Positions 7,930 to 16,113 of a DNA stretch of 64,000 bases are shown piece by piece (within the stretch, counting starts at the first letter, position 1; each line of letters begins with the position of its first letter). A program made the translations under genes and the position numbers. This DNA comes from Clostridium transplantifaecale (GTDB lineage Bacteria > Bacillota > Clostridia > Lachnospirales > Lachnospiraceae), in contig NZ_UYZY01000001.1 of NCBI RefSeq assembly GCF_900626075.1, forward strand, positions 248,001 through 312,000. Reading direction: 5' to 3'. The notes under the pieces were generated by a model. The model searched no databases. It saw only the letters and a list, made by a program, of their open reading frames with translations, and had not been told where the DNA came from.

Positions 7930-9342
7930 ATGGCTAATATAGAGAAAAAGCCGGTTAAGATTGTGGAGACCGTCCTTCGTGACGCTCACCAGTCCTTAAT
8001 CGCAACCAGAATGACAACAGATCAGATGCTTCCGATCATCGACAAGATGGATCAGGTAGGGTATCATGCCGTAGAGTGCTGGGGCGGCGCTACATTCGAC
8101 GCATCCCTGCGTTTCTTAAAAGAAGATCCGTGGGACAGACTGAGAAAACTGAGAGCCGGATTCAAACACACAAAACTGCAGATGCTGTTCCGCGGACAGA
8201 ATATCCTCGGTTACAACCATTATGCAGATGATGTTGTAGAATACTTTGTACAGAAATCCATCGCCAACGGCATTGATATTATCCGTATCTTTGACTGTTT
8301 AAACGATATCAGAAACCTTAAGACAGCCGTGAAAGCAGCCAACAGCGAAAAAGGCCATGCCCAGGTAGCTTTGAGCTATACGCTGGGAGATGCCTACACC
8401 CTTGATTACTGGAAAAATATCGCGAAGGAGATCGAGGACATGGGCGCCAATTCCTTATGTATTAAGGATATGGCCGGACTTCTGACACCATATGCGGCAG
8501 AAGAGCTTGTTACAGCGCTAAAAGAATCCGTGAAGCTTCCGATCGATCTTCACACACACTATACCTCCGGTGTAGCTTCCATGACGTACTTAAAAGCAGT
8601 AGAAGCAGGCTGTGATATTATTGATACGGCGATGTCACCATTCGCACTTGGAACCAGCCAGCCGGCAACAGAGGTTATGGTTGAGACTTTCAGCGGTACA
8701 CGCTACGACACGGGACTTAACAAAGATGCACTGGCCGAGATTGCCGAATACTTCAGACCTCTGCGCGAGGAGGCTCTTGCAAGCGGCCTGATGAATACAA
8801 AGGTACTGGGCGTAGATATCAATACGCTCCGTTACCAGGTACCGGGCGGAATGCTTTCCAACCTGGTGTCCCAGTTAAAAGAGGCTCATGCCGAAGACAA
8901 ATATTATGCCGTACTTCAGGAGATCCCGAGAGTCCGCAAGGATTTCGGAGAGCCGCCGCTTGTTACCCCGTCCTCCCAGATCGTGGGAACACAGGCCGTA
9001 TTAAACGTACTGATGGGACAGCGTTACAAGATGTTTACAAAAGAGTCCAAGAAACTTCTTATGGGCGAATTCGGCCAGACTGTTAAACCGTTCAATGCCG
9101 AAGTCCAGAAAAAAGCAATTGGGGACGCAACACCAATCACCTGCCGTCCGGCCGACAAGATCGAGCCGCAGCTTCAGAAACTGGAAGCAGAGATGTCCCA
9201 GTGGAAGAAACAGGATGAGGATGTGCTGACTTATGCATTATTCCCACAGGTAGCCAAGGAATTCTTTGAGTACCGTGAGGCACAGTCAACCGGGATTGAT
9301 CCTGCGAAAGCCGACAGGCTGAACAGGGCGTATCCTGTATAA
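7930..9342 (+). CDS. Oxaloacetate decarboxylase alpha / pyruvate carboxylase B-type carboxyltransferase (5S-like)
   Basis: A 470-residue DRE-TIM metallolyase-type carboxyltransferase: VETVLRDAHQSLIATRM at the N-terminus, ECWGGATFDASLRFL, the lysine in CIKDMAGLLTPYAA, and metal-binding DLHTHYTSG. It exchanges CO2 between oxaloacetate/pyruvate and biotin. It lacks the C-terminal biotinyl domain of classical OadA (about 590 residues) and so depends on the separate carrier in the operon. ATG 7930 has AGGAGG 7 bases upstream; another ATG at 7906 directly follows the previous stop but has no site of its own. Last gene of the operon, followed by a terminator. Together with the 12S-like gene it could give transcarboxylase activity. 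Confidence 0.92.
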   Translation: MANIEKKPVKIVETVLRDAHQSLIATRMTTDQMLPIIDKMDQVGYHAVECWGGATFDASLRFLKEDPWDRLRKLRAGFKHTKLQMLFRGQNILGYNHYADDVVEYFVQKSIANGIDIIRIFDCLNDIRNLKTAVKAANSEKGHAQVALSYTLGDAYTLDYWKNIAKEIEDMGANSLCIKDMAGLLTPYAAEELVTALKESVKLPIDLHTHYTSGVASMTYLKAVEAGCDIIDTAMSPFALGTSQPATEVMVETFSGTRYDTGLNKDALAEIAEYFRPLREEALASGLMNTKVLGVDINTLRYQVPGGMLSNLVSQLKEAHAEDKYYAVLQEIPRVRKDFGEPPLVTPSSQIVGTQAVLNVLMGQRYKMFTKESKKLLMGEFGQTVKPFNAEVQKKAIGDATPITCRPADKIEPQLQKLEAEMSQWKKQDEDVLTYALFPQVAKEFFEYREAQSTGIDPAKADRLNRAYPV

Positions 9343-9354
9343 AGAGTAGTTTGG

Positions 9355-9388
9355 AAAAGAGCAGAGGCCATGAGTCTTTGCTCTTTTT
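9355..9388 (+). terminator. Terminator of the decarboxylase operon
   Basis: AAAAGAGCA (9355-9363) pairs with TGCTCTTTT (9379-9387) and runs into a T stretch, 13 bases after the stop of the last operon gene. Confidence 0.85.
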
Positions 9389-9513
9389 ATTCCACCCACC
9401 CCCTAACTTTTTCAAAATTTCTGTCAACATCCCCCCCTTGTCTGCATATAATACTATAGATAATGGGACTGTTTTGCAAAAATATCAAAACAGATCCGGA
9501 GATGGAGGAGGAT

Positions 9514-9615
9514 ATGACAGTCAGAGTGATTAAGTGGTGCAGGAAGGATACGGTAAGACAGGCCGTGTTAATCCTTCTGATGCTCATCACAATCCTGTTA
9601 GGCAGAATTTGTTAA
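9514..9615 (+). CDS. 33-residue single-span membrane peptide
   Basis: A short frame with an excellent ribosome site (GGAGGAGG, about 9504-9511) before ATG 9514. The peptide has a basic, Trp/Cys-containing N-terminus (MTVRVIKWCRKDTVRQ), then a hydrophobic stretch AVLILLMLITILLG, and ends RIC. This looks like a small membrane protein with its N-terminus inside by the positive-inside rule. A TATAAT-like box lies near 9447-9454. It stands alone between the decarboxylase terminator and the promoter of the dockerin gene. Not recognised; function unknown. The evidence is the ribosome site plus clean amphipathic composition, not homology. Confidence 0.55.
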   Translation: MTVRVIKWCRKDTVRQAVLILLMLITILLGRIC

Positions 9616-9672
9616 GAAAATCTTACAATTCCTGTAAATTCCTGGATATTCTGTGAACTTTTGTTCATGAGG

Positions 9673-9702
9673 TTGACATATAATGGTAGTTTTCATTATA
9701 AT
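9673..9702 (+). promoter_or_regulatory. Promoter of the dockerin/cohesin gene pair
   Basis: TTGACA (9673-9678), 18 bp, TATAAT (9697-9702): perfect sigma-A boxes with near-ideal spacing, leaving a leader of about 110 bases before ATG 9821. The rest of 9616-9820 shows no gene. Confidence 0.82.
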
Positions 9703-9820
9703 GTACATAATGCCTAATCAGGCAAATCGCTTTTTTGACCCGTATGGGATTGAAAAGAATTCGCAGGTTTTGAAAATATAGAGGAAAATGCCGCTTCAGG
9801 CATTACGGGGAGAGACACGA

Positions 9821-12466
9821 ATGAAAAAAAAGGGATATAAGAGGGTGGTTGCGCTGCTGCTTGGCTGTATTATGGCCTTCAGCCCATGGCAGGCGGGACG
9901 TACGGGATTATCCGGTATGGTCAGCATGGCTAGCGAGCGGACCGCCTCGGTCAATGCGACGAATCTGAACGTGCGAAGCGGACCGGGAACCTCCTATCAG
10001 GCAGTGGCGAAACTGTCTCATGGGGCCGCGGTTACCGTAATCGGTGAGCAGACCGGGACGGACGGAAAACTGTGGTATCAGATACGGTTCAGCGGAGGCG
10101 GCGGAGCCGAGACAATCGGATACGCGTCCAGTGACTACATAAAATTTCCGACGGTAATTACGTCTGATGGTGACTTTGAGAGCTATATGAACAGCCAGGG
10201 ATTTCCGGAGAGCTACAAGCCGGGACTGCGTGAGCTTCACGCCATGTATCCCAAATGGACGTTTACGGCCCTTCAGACCAATCTGGACTGGAATACCGCA
10301 GTAGAGAACGAGAGCGTAATCGGAAGAAATCTGGTGGGGAGAGAGAACATTTCTTCCTGGAAGTCGACCGCAACGGGAGCCTATGACTGGGATACCGGTT
10401 CGTGGCCCGGCTTTGACGGCAATTCCTGGGTTCAGGCGTCGGAAGATATTATCCGCTACTACATGGATCCGAGAAATTTTTTAAATGAAAAATACATTTT
10501 CCAGTTTATGAAGCAGTCCTATGACAGTTCTATCCATACAAGAGAGGGGCTGGAGAGCATGGTGGCCGGTACCTTCCTGGCAGGCAGCGCGGGAGGAGGC
10601 ACGGCGCCGTCCGGCGGAAGTTCTTCCGGGGGTTCTTCCGGCTCCGGCTCCGGCAGTTCAGGAGGGGGGCCGGGCTCAGGTCCTGGTTCCGGTCCAGGCG
10701 CAGAATCTGGTTCCGGTCCGGGAGACAGTTCCGGTTCAGGGGATAACGGTCAGGTTGTTTCTCCGATTTCACCGCTTGCCTCGATCAGTGATCATCAGGT
10801 GGACCGTGTTATGACGGCATACGGACCGGGAATGGGAGGAGACTCCGGTTTCTCCGATTCAGGCAGCAATTCCGGCAATTTTGGCGGTACGGCGCCTGTA
10901 TCAGGCAGCAGCTCATACGTTGATATTATTATGAATGCAGCGGCCCAGTCGGGCGTGAATCCTTATATCCTTGCCTCGATGATTATCCAGGAGCAGGGCA
11001 GCCAGGGCACCGGCCGAAGTATATCGGGAACCGTATCAGGCTATCAGGGATATTATAACTTTTTTAACATTGAATCCTATCAGTCCGGCTCCATGGGAGC
11101 GGTCGAGAGAGGGTTATGGTGGGCATCTCAGTCCGGCAGTTATGAACGTCCATGGAACAGCGTGGAAAAGTCCATACTCGGCGGCTCTATTTACTATGGA
11201 AATAATTATGTGAAACGCGGACAGGATACTCTGTATCTGAAAAAATTCAACGTACAGGGGGACAACCTCTATAAACACCAGTACATGACCAACGTCCTTG
11301 CGGCGGCGGCGGAGGGGCTTACACTGGCTAAAATCAGTGCGCTCAAGACAACGTCTCTGGAGTTTTCCATACCGGTTTATAAGAATATGCCTGCTACGGC
11401 GTGCGCAAAGCCAACGATTGACGGCAGCCCGAACAATAAGCTGTCCGGCCTTGGAGTGGAAGGTTTTGCCCTTACCCCTACATTTAACAGGGATACGGAA
11501 TCTTATGACCTGATTGTGGACCACTCCGTCAGCAGTGTGACGGTGGCGGCTTCCGTGATCGATTCCAAGTCGACCGTCAGCGGAACGGGAAATATTAATC
11601 TGCAGAGCGGCAACAACGATATCACCGTGGCTGTCAAGGCACAGAACGGCAGCATAAGAAATTATGTGATTCATGTTGTACGTCAGGACAACGGTCCTAC
11701 CTATTCTGATTCTATCGGCAGCGGAGTGAACTCCGGTTCGGGAGGCGGTTCAGGCTCCGGTCCCGGGGGAGGTCCTGGAACTGGCCCGGGAGGCGGTTCG
11801 GTAAGTAATCCCGGGGGCAGTTCTGCCGGCAATCCGGGAGGCGGTTCGGATGTACAGATTATTGCTCCGGACGGCTCAGGCTCAGGGTTAGAATCGGGTA
11901 ATACGAACGGGCCGGTGGCTCCGGGCGGCAGTGTATCCGGTTTTGGCACATCGTCGGATCCCTCCAATCTGGTAGGACCCGGGGGAAGTTCGGGAACACC
12001 CGGCTCAACAACCGGCCCAACGACAGGAACAACACCTGGCGCTACGCCCGGCGGCAGCGGTTCTTCAGGAACGGGAAGCGGCGGGACGCAGACCGTCAGC
12101 GCGGGTATGACCGCAGCACAGCTTGCAGCCTCCCTGGCCGCGGCGGGTGCGGGAAGTATTATAAAGGTTTATAATTCATCGGGTGGAGAAGTCACCGGAG
12201 CTGTGGGCACGGGCAACCTTGTCCAGGCTTTCGGCTCCGACGGTTCTCCCACGGTCCGATATGATGTGATCGTGAAGGGAGATAATAACGGTGATGGTAA
12301 ATTAAATATTCTGGATGTGCTGAAAGCACAGAGGCATATCCTCGGGCTTGAAACCCTTACAGGCCCGTTTGAGAAGGCCACCGATGTCAATGGCAACGGG
12401 AAAGTCGACATCATGGATATCCTGGCAATGCAGAAGGATATTCTGGGGAGTCAGAAACTGAACTAG
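9821..12466 (+). CDS. Secreted SH3b-glucosaminidase-like protein with C-terminal dockerin
   Basis: An 881-residue secreted protein. In order: signal peptide (1-32); bacterial SH3 domain at about 40-105 (NATNLNVRSGPGTSY); Gly-Ser-Pro linker about 255-320; a glucosaminidase-like domain about 365-520 (VDIIMNAAAQSGVNPYILAS, IIQEQGSQG, YYNFFNIESYQ); a cadherin-like beta-sandwich about 541-623; a second Gly-Ser-Pro-Thr linker; and a dockerin at about 817-876 with two calcium loops (DNNGDGKLNILD and DVNGNGKVDIMD). It probably cuts or binds peptidoglycan; SH3b binds wall. The dockerin would dock it onto a cohesin, and the very next gene carries a cohesin-like domain on a membrane anchor. ATG 9821 is chosen for the GGGGAGA site and the signal peptide that follows. 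Confidence 0.88.
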   Translation: MKKKGYKRVVALLLGCIMAFSPWQAGRTGLSGMVSMASERTASVNATNLNVRSGPGTSYQAVAKLSHGAAVTVIGEQTGTDGKLWYQIRFSGGGGAETIGYASSDYIKFPTVITSDGDFESYMNSQGFPESYKPGLRELHAMYPKWTFTALQTNLDWNTAVENESVIGRNLVGRENISSWKSTATGAYDWDTGSWPGFDGNSWVQASEDIIRYYMDPRNFLNEKYIFQFMKQSYDSSIHTREGLESMVAGTFLAGSAGGGTAPSGGSSSGGSSGSGSGSSGGGPGSGPGSGPGAESGSGPGDSSGSGDNGQVVSPISPLASISDHQVDRVMTAYGPGMGGDSGFSDSGSNSGNFGGTAPVSGSSSYVDIIMNAAAQSGVNPYILASMIIQEQGSQGTGRSISGTVSGYQGYYNFFNIESYQSGSMGAVERGLWWASQSGSYERPWNSVEKSILGGSIYYGNNYVKRGQDTLYLKKFNVQGDNLYKHQYMTNVLAAAAEGLTLAKISALKTTSLEFSIPVYKNMPATACAKPTIDGSPNNKLSGLGVEGFALTPTFNRDTESYDLIVDHSVSSVTVAASVIDSKSTVSGTGNINLQSGNNDITVAVKAQNGSIRNYVIHVVRQDNGPTYSDSIGSGVNSGSGGGSGSGPGGGPGTGPGGGSVSNPGGSSAGNPGGGSDVQIIAPDGSGSGLESGNTNGPVAPGGSVSGFGTSSDPSNLVGPGGSSGTPGSTTGPTTGTTPGATPGGSGSSGTGSGGTQTVSAGMTAAQLAASLAAAGAGSIIKVYNSSGGEVTGAVGTGNLVQAFGSDGSPTVRYDVIVKGDNNGDGKLNILDVLKAQRHILGLETLTGPFEKATDVNGNGKVDIMDILAMQKDILGSQKLN

Positions 12467-12478
12467 GTGGGAGAGATT

Positions 12479-14932
12479 ATGAACAGAAGAGTAAGAAATA
12501 TAGTTACCAGCCTGATTGCTGCATGCGCCCTTTGTCTGGCCATGCCGTTTGGCGGCTTTGAGGCTTTTGCAGCCAGCGCGAAGATATCATTTTCCGATCC
12601 GAGCACAACGGTGGGACAGGAATTTAATGTGACGGTCAAGGTTACGGCCACCGATGGAAACCTCGGGGCGTCCGATCTGGTTTTATCTTATGATCAGTCG
12701 CATATTGAGTTTGTTAGCGGGAATAATGCCAATGGAGGCGCCGGTTCCGTGCGTCTTGTGGGAACGATGGATTCCAACACGACAAAGGAATTTGCCTACA
12801 CGCTTAAATTTAAGGCAGTACAGGCGGGCGACACGTCGATTTCCGTAGCAAGCCATGAGGTTTATGATGCGGATACTCAGGCCGTCAATGTTACTAAGGT
12901 GGGTTCATCGGCAGTGAAAGTCAAGGCTCCTGCGACTTACTCGAGCGAAGCGGCCCTTGCCTCATTAAAAGTATCGCCGGGACAGCTGTCACCGGCTTTT
13001 TCACCGGATGTAATGTCCTATACGGTAAATGTCGGCGGCGACGTGGATAAAATCGCAGTCAGCGCCGATGCTAAGGACGCTAAAGCAAAGACAAAGGTCA
13101 CCGGAGGCTCCGGCCTTAAGACGGGGGCCAATACCGTGGTATGTAAGGTTACTGCGGAGGATGGCCAGACCGTAAAATCTTATACGATTACAGTCAATAA
13201 GTCGGAATCATCGGAAGTACCGGCTACGGAGGCCGGTGAGGCCGTGGTCACGGGCAGTGCGGTGGTCGGAGAACTGAAGGCTGATATTGACGGAGTGGAA
13301 TACAGCGTAGCGTCGTCATTTGACCCTGCAGCTCTTCCTGCGGGCTATACCCAGTCTACCTGCACCTACAACGGCACGGAGATTATGGCCGGTACAGGCA
13401 ACGGCCTTACCCTGATTTACCTCCAGGGAAGTGACGGGAATGGCTCATTCTATATCTATGTACCGGAATCGGGGGCATTGTCGCCTTATGTGACGATCGA
13501 CAGCGTGGCAAGGGCAATTGTGGTCCTGCCGATTGACGATACCATCGAAGTTCCGGAAGGATTTGCCCAGACTGCCATCCAGTTGAACGGAGACGCAAAA
13601 GTCAAGGGATGGGTATGGAAGACCGATGAGGAACAGAAGTACTGTGTCATTTACGGTATGAATGAGAGCGGCGAAAAAGGACTTTACCGTTACGATATAG
13701 CAGAAAAAACATTCCAGCGCTACTTTGAAGATCCGGCACTGGAGAGCCAGTTTGACGAAGCCCAGGTGACAAAGCTCCTGGATGATTATAATGCCCTCTG
13801 CAAGGATTACGATCTCAGATTTATTGTTATTGTGGTTCTGATTGTAGTCTGCCTGATTCTTTTCTTTATGGTGATCAACCTGCTGATGCACCGGAGAGAG
13901 CATGCGGGAAGAGCGGAGCGCGATGAAACTCCGACACCGGTAAAACGCAGGGCAATGCAGGAAGAGGAAGACAGGAAGAGACAGGGACAGGCGGCCAGAA
14001 CGGGCAGAATTGCCGAGGACGGCATGGAACAGAGAAGACGCCTTGCCGGAGACGAACGTCCTCAGGCAGAGTCTAGGAGAGGCCAGGAGCCTGCAAGAAC
14101 GGCAAAATACGGCCAGAATGCTGGATATCAGGACGCCGCGGTGCGCAGAATGGCGGGAACGGCAGAACAGGGTTATCCGGCACAGAGGCGCCCGGAACCG
14201 AGAAATTCCGAGCAGAACCGCACATCCCAAAGACGTCCGGAACAGGTAAATACGGCGGGAAGATATCCGGAACAGGGGCGGAGCGCCCAGGGCTATCCGG
14301 AGAGAAGAAGCCCGGAGCCGGGGCGGAGCGCCCAGGGATACCCGGAGAGAAGAAGCCCGGAACAGGGGCGGAGCGCCCAGGGATATCCGGAGAGAAGAAG
14401 CCCGGAGCCGGGGCGGAGCTCCCAGGGATATCCGGAGAGAAGAAGTCCGGAACAGGGCCGAAGCGCCCAGGGCTATCCGGAGAGAAGAAGTCCGGAGTCC
14501 GGCCGAAGCGCCCAGGGCTACCCGGAGAGGAGAAATCCGGAACAGAGCCGTGGCGCCCAGGGTTATCCTGAAAGGAGAAATCCGGAGCCGGGCCGAAGCG
14601 CCCAGGGATATCCGGAGAGAAGAAATCCGGAACAGGGCCGGAGCCACCAGGGATATCCGGAAAGAAGAAGTACGGAGTCCGGCCGGAGCGGCCAGGGCTA
14701 TCCCGAACAGCGGTATGCGGCAAAGCCCGTTAGAAGCCAGGATATAGGAATGGAAGAGGCCATCCGCCAGAGGGAGATGGAACGCGCCGAGCGGGCCAGA
14801 AGAACCAGGGAACGCTTAGAGAGGGAACGCCAGGAAGACGAGAGGCGCGCCCGCGCCGCCAGGACAGGGGAAAGAACCAGAAAGCCCGGTCCGCGCGATG
14901 ACGACGATTTTGAATTTCTTGATTTGAACTAA
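12479..14932 (+). CDS. Membrane-anchored cohesin-like protein with repetitive charged cytoplasmic tail
   Basis: An 817-residue protein: signal peptide (about 1-32, ending AFA); cohesin-like domain about 34-150 (VGQEFNVTVKVTA, DLVLSYDQSHIEFVSG, FAYTLKFKAVQAG); cadherin-like beta-sandwich about 160-242; a further extracellular region; one membrane span about 445-472 (FIVIVVLIVVCLILFFMVI); then a 345-residue cytoplasmic tail rich in R, E, Q, G, P with about nine 15-residue repeats (consensus GRSAQGYPERRSPEP) and a final coiled-coil-like RE-rich helix. The preceding gene ends in a dockerin and is 12 bases upstream, so the two likely bind each other outside the membrane. The tail is unlike known cellulosomal scaffoldins. 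ATG 12479 preferred; GTG 12467 directly follows the previous stop. Confidence 0.82.
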   Translation: MNRRVRNIVTSLIAACALCLAMPFGGFEAFAASAKISFSDPSTTVGQEFNVTVKVTATDGNLGASDLVLSYDQSHIEFVSGNNANGGAGSVRLVGTMDSNTTKEFAYTLKFKAVQAGDTSISVASHEVYDADTQAVNVTKVGSSAVKVKAPATYSSEAALASLKVSPGQLSPAFSPDVMSYTVNVGGDVDKIAVSADAKDAKAKTKVTGGSGLKTGANTVVCKVTAEDGQTVKSYTITVNKSESSEVPATEAGEAVVTGSAVVGELKADIDGVEYSVASSFDPAALPAGYTQSTCTYNGTEIMAGTGNGLTLIYLQGSDGNGSFYIYVPESGALSPYVTIDSVARAIVVLPIDDTIEVPEGFAQTAIQLNGDAKVKGWVWKTDEEQKYCVIYGMNESGEKGLYRYDIAEKTFQRYFEDPALESQFDEAQVTKLLDDYNALCKDYDLRFIVIVVLIVVCLILFFMVINLLMHRREHAGRAERDETPTPVKRRAMQEEEDRKRQGQAARTGRIAEDGMEQRRRLAGDERPQAESRRGQEPARTAKYGQNAGYQDAAVRRMAGTAEQGYPAQRRPEPRNSEQNRTSQRRPEQVNTAGRYPEQGRSAQGYPERRSPEPGRSAQGYPERRSPEQGRSAQGYPERRSPEPGRSSQGYPERRSPEQGRSAQGYPERRSPESGRSAQGYPERRNPEQSRGAQGYPERRNPEPGRSAQGYPERRNPEQGRSHQGYPERRSTESGRSGQGYPEQRYAAKPVRSQDIGMEEAIRQREMERAERARRTRERLERERQEDERRARAARTGERTRKPGPRDDDDFEFLDLN
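14284..14712 (+). repeat. 45-bp in-frame tandem repeat array in the cohesin gene
   Basis: About nine and a half copies of a 45-bp unit encoding QGYPERR(S/N)PE(P/Q/S)GRSA. Copies alternate PEP/PEQ and differ at silent and a few coding sites, so the array is not entirely recent. It codes for the cytoplasmic tail; both antisense frames across it are open because of the repeat composition. Confidence 0.93.
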
Positions 14933-14977
14933 ATGATACGGTGGAAGTCTCACTGAGATTTCCTTAACGCCGGCATA

Positions 14978-15040
14978 CGGACCGGACATGCATGAAAGCA
15001 GGGAGAACTGCAGGACGCATGTCCGGTCCGCCTGTATATT
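14978..15040 (+). terminator. Terminator after the cohesin gene
   Basis: A perfect 14-bp stem CGGACCGGACATGC (14978-14991) with GCATGTCCGGTCCG (15017-15030), followed by a weak T-rich stretch. It separates the cohesin gene from the GntR-clpC operon. Confidence 0.75.
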
Positions 15041-15079
15041 TTCTGTGGAAATTGAAATTTTGCGTAATCCACTTGCAGG

Positions 15080-15120
15080 TTGACTTCATGTTCACTTTGT
15101 TATATAATCGCTATAACAAA
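15080..15120 (+). promoter_or_regulatory. Promoter and palindromic operator of the gntR-mcsA-mcsB-clpC operon
   Basis: TTGACT (15080-15085), 17 bp, TATAAT (15103-15108). A perfect 9-bp inverted repeat, TTTGTTATA (15096-15104) and TATAACAAA (15112-15120) with 7 bp between, covers the -10 box. It is placed to let a dimeric regulator block RNA polymerase; the GntR product of the first gene is the obvious candidate. No CtsR-type GGTCAAA repeat is visible. Confidence 0.75.
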
Positions 15121-15140
15121 ATGACGAAAGATGGTGGATT

Positions 15141-15512
15141 ATGATTGTAGAGATCGACTTTAACAGCGATGAAGCGATTTATATTCAGCTTAGGAACCAG
15201 ATTATTATAGGAATAGCGACAGAGCGGCTCCGCGAGGGAGAGACGCTCCCATCGGTGCGCCAGCTGGCCGATGATATAGGGATTAACATGCATACGGTAA
15301 ACAAAGCATATTCTGTATTAAAACAGGAAGGTTTTGTCAAACTGGACCGCCGCAGGGGAGCCGTTATTTCCCTGGATGCAGATAAAATCAGGGCGATACA
15401 GGAACTGGAGCGCGACTTAAGCGTTATTCTTGCCAGGGGAGCCTGCAAGAATGTAAGCCGCCAAGAAGTGCACAGGCTGGTAGATTCTATATTTGACGCT
15501 TTTTCCGGATAA
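15141..15512 (+). CDS. GntR-family regulator (YtrA type), first gene of the clpC operon
   Basis: A 123-residue protein with the GntR winged helix at about 10-75 (IYIQLRNQIIIGIATERL, LPSVRQLADDIGINMHTVNKAY, VLKQEGFVKLDRRRGAVI) and only a short C-terminal helix, as in the YtrA subfamily. Such proteins are dimeric repressors of their own operons. It takes the place where ctsR sits in the Bacillus ctsR-mcsA-mcsB-clpC operon. The 31-bp gap to mcsA and the palindrome on its promoter suggest that it controls the Clp operon by autorepression; this is inference. Ligand unknown. Confidence 0.9.
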   Translation: MIVEIDFNSDEAIYIQLRNQIIIGIATERLREGETLPSVRQLADDIGINMHTVNKAYSVLKQEGFVKLDRRRGAVISLDADKIRAIQELERDLSVILARGACKNVSRQEVHRLVDSIFDAFSG

Positions 15513-15543
15513 AACCGGGTATCCTTTAATGGAGGGTTAGATA

Positions 15544-16113
15544 ATGTTATGTGAGAAATGCAGAATACGCGAAGCAAATATTAAATACACAGAAGTAATC
15601 AATGGGGTAAAGACAGAGCATAATCTCTGCTCCCAATGTGCGCAGGAAATGGATTTTGGGCCTTATTCCGCAATTATTGAGGGAGAATTCCCCCTTGGCA
15701 AGCTTCTGTCGAGTCTTTTGGGACTGCAGTCTTCCGCGGCCAGACAGCAGAAGATGGATGAGGTGGCCTGCCCTACATGCGGGACCACATACGAGGAATT
15801 TGTGGAGAACAGCCGCTTTGGCTGTGCGGACTGCTACCATGTGTTTGACCTGCTGATTGGAGAGAAGATTAAGAAGCTCCAGGAGAGTGCAAGCCACACC
15901 GGCAAACAGCCGAAGATGCGCAGGATGGGAAAGACATCGGCAGAGGTTACCAGCGGAGGCGTGATGGAGTTCTCTGCGGATGAGCAGATAAAACAACTGG
16001 AGAGACATTTACAGACGGCAATCAGGAACGAAGATTACGAAGAAGCGGCTGTATGCCGGGATAAAATAAAAGCCTTAAAAGAGGAGAAAGAAAAGAATGA
16101 CGAGATGGTTTGA
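15544..16113 (+). CDS. mcsA: McsA, zinc-finger activator of the McsB arginine kinase
   Basis: A 189-residue protein with four CxxC pairs (CEKC at the N-terminus, CSQC, CPTC, CADC) for zinc binding and a C-terminal UVR motif (QIKQLERHLQTAIRNEDYEE). McsA activates the protein arginine kinase McsB and links it to ClpC in heat and protein-damage stress. It overlaps mcsB by 17 bases, which supports coupled translation. A GGAGGG site precedes ATG 15544. Confidence 0.94.
   Translation: MLCEKCRIREANIKYTEVINGVKTEHNLCSQCAQEMDFGPYSAIIEGEFPLGKLLSSLLGLQSSAARQQKMDEVACPTCGTTYEEFVENSRFGCADCYHVFDLLIGEKIKKLQESASHTGKQPKMRRMGKTSAEVTSGGVMEFSADEQIKQLERHLQTAIRNEDYEEAAVCRDKIKALKEEKEKNDEMV

Noticed and set aside
9351-9533. 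60-codon plus-strand frame after the decarboxylase operon
   Set aside because: It begins inside the terminator hairpin and lacks a ribosome site; the 33-codon frame at 9514 is far better supported.
13445-14647. 400-codon minus-strand open frame across the cohesin gene
   Set aside because: It is a by-product of the 45-bp repeats and GC-rich codons on the plus strand; its translation is a low-complexity repeat with no ribosome site.
15000-15140. CtsR operator before the clpC operon
   Set aside because: No tandem GGTCAAA-like heptads are seen; only the TTTGTTATA palindrome is present.
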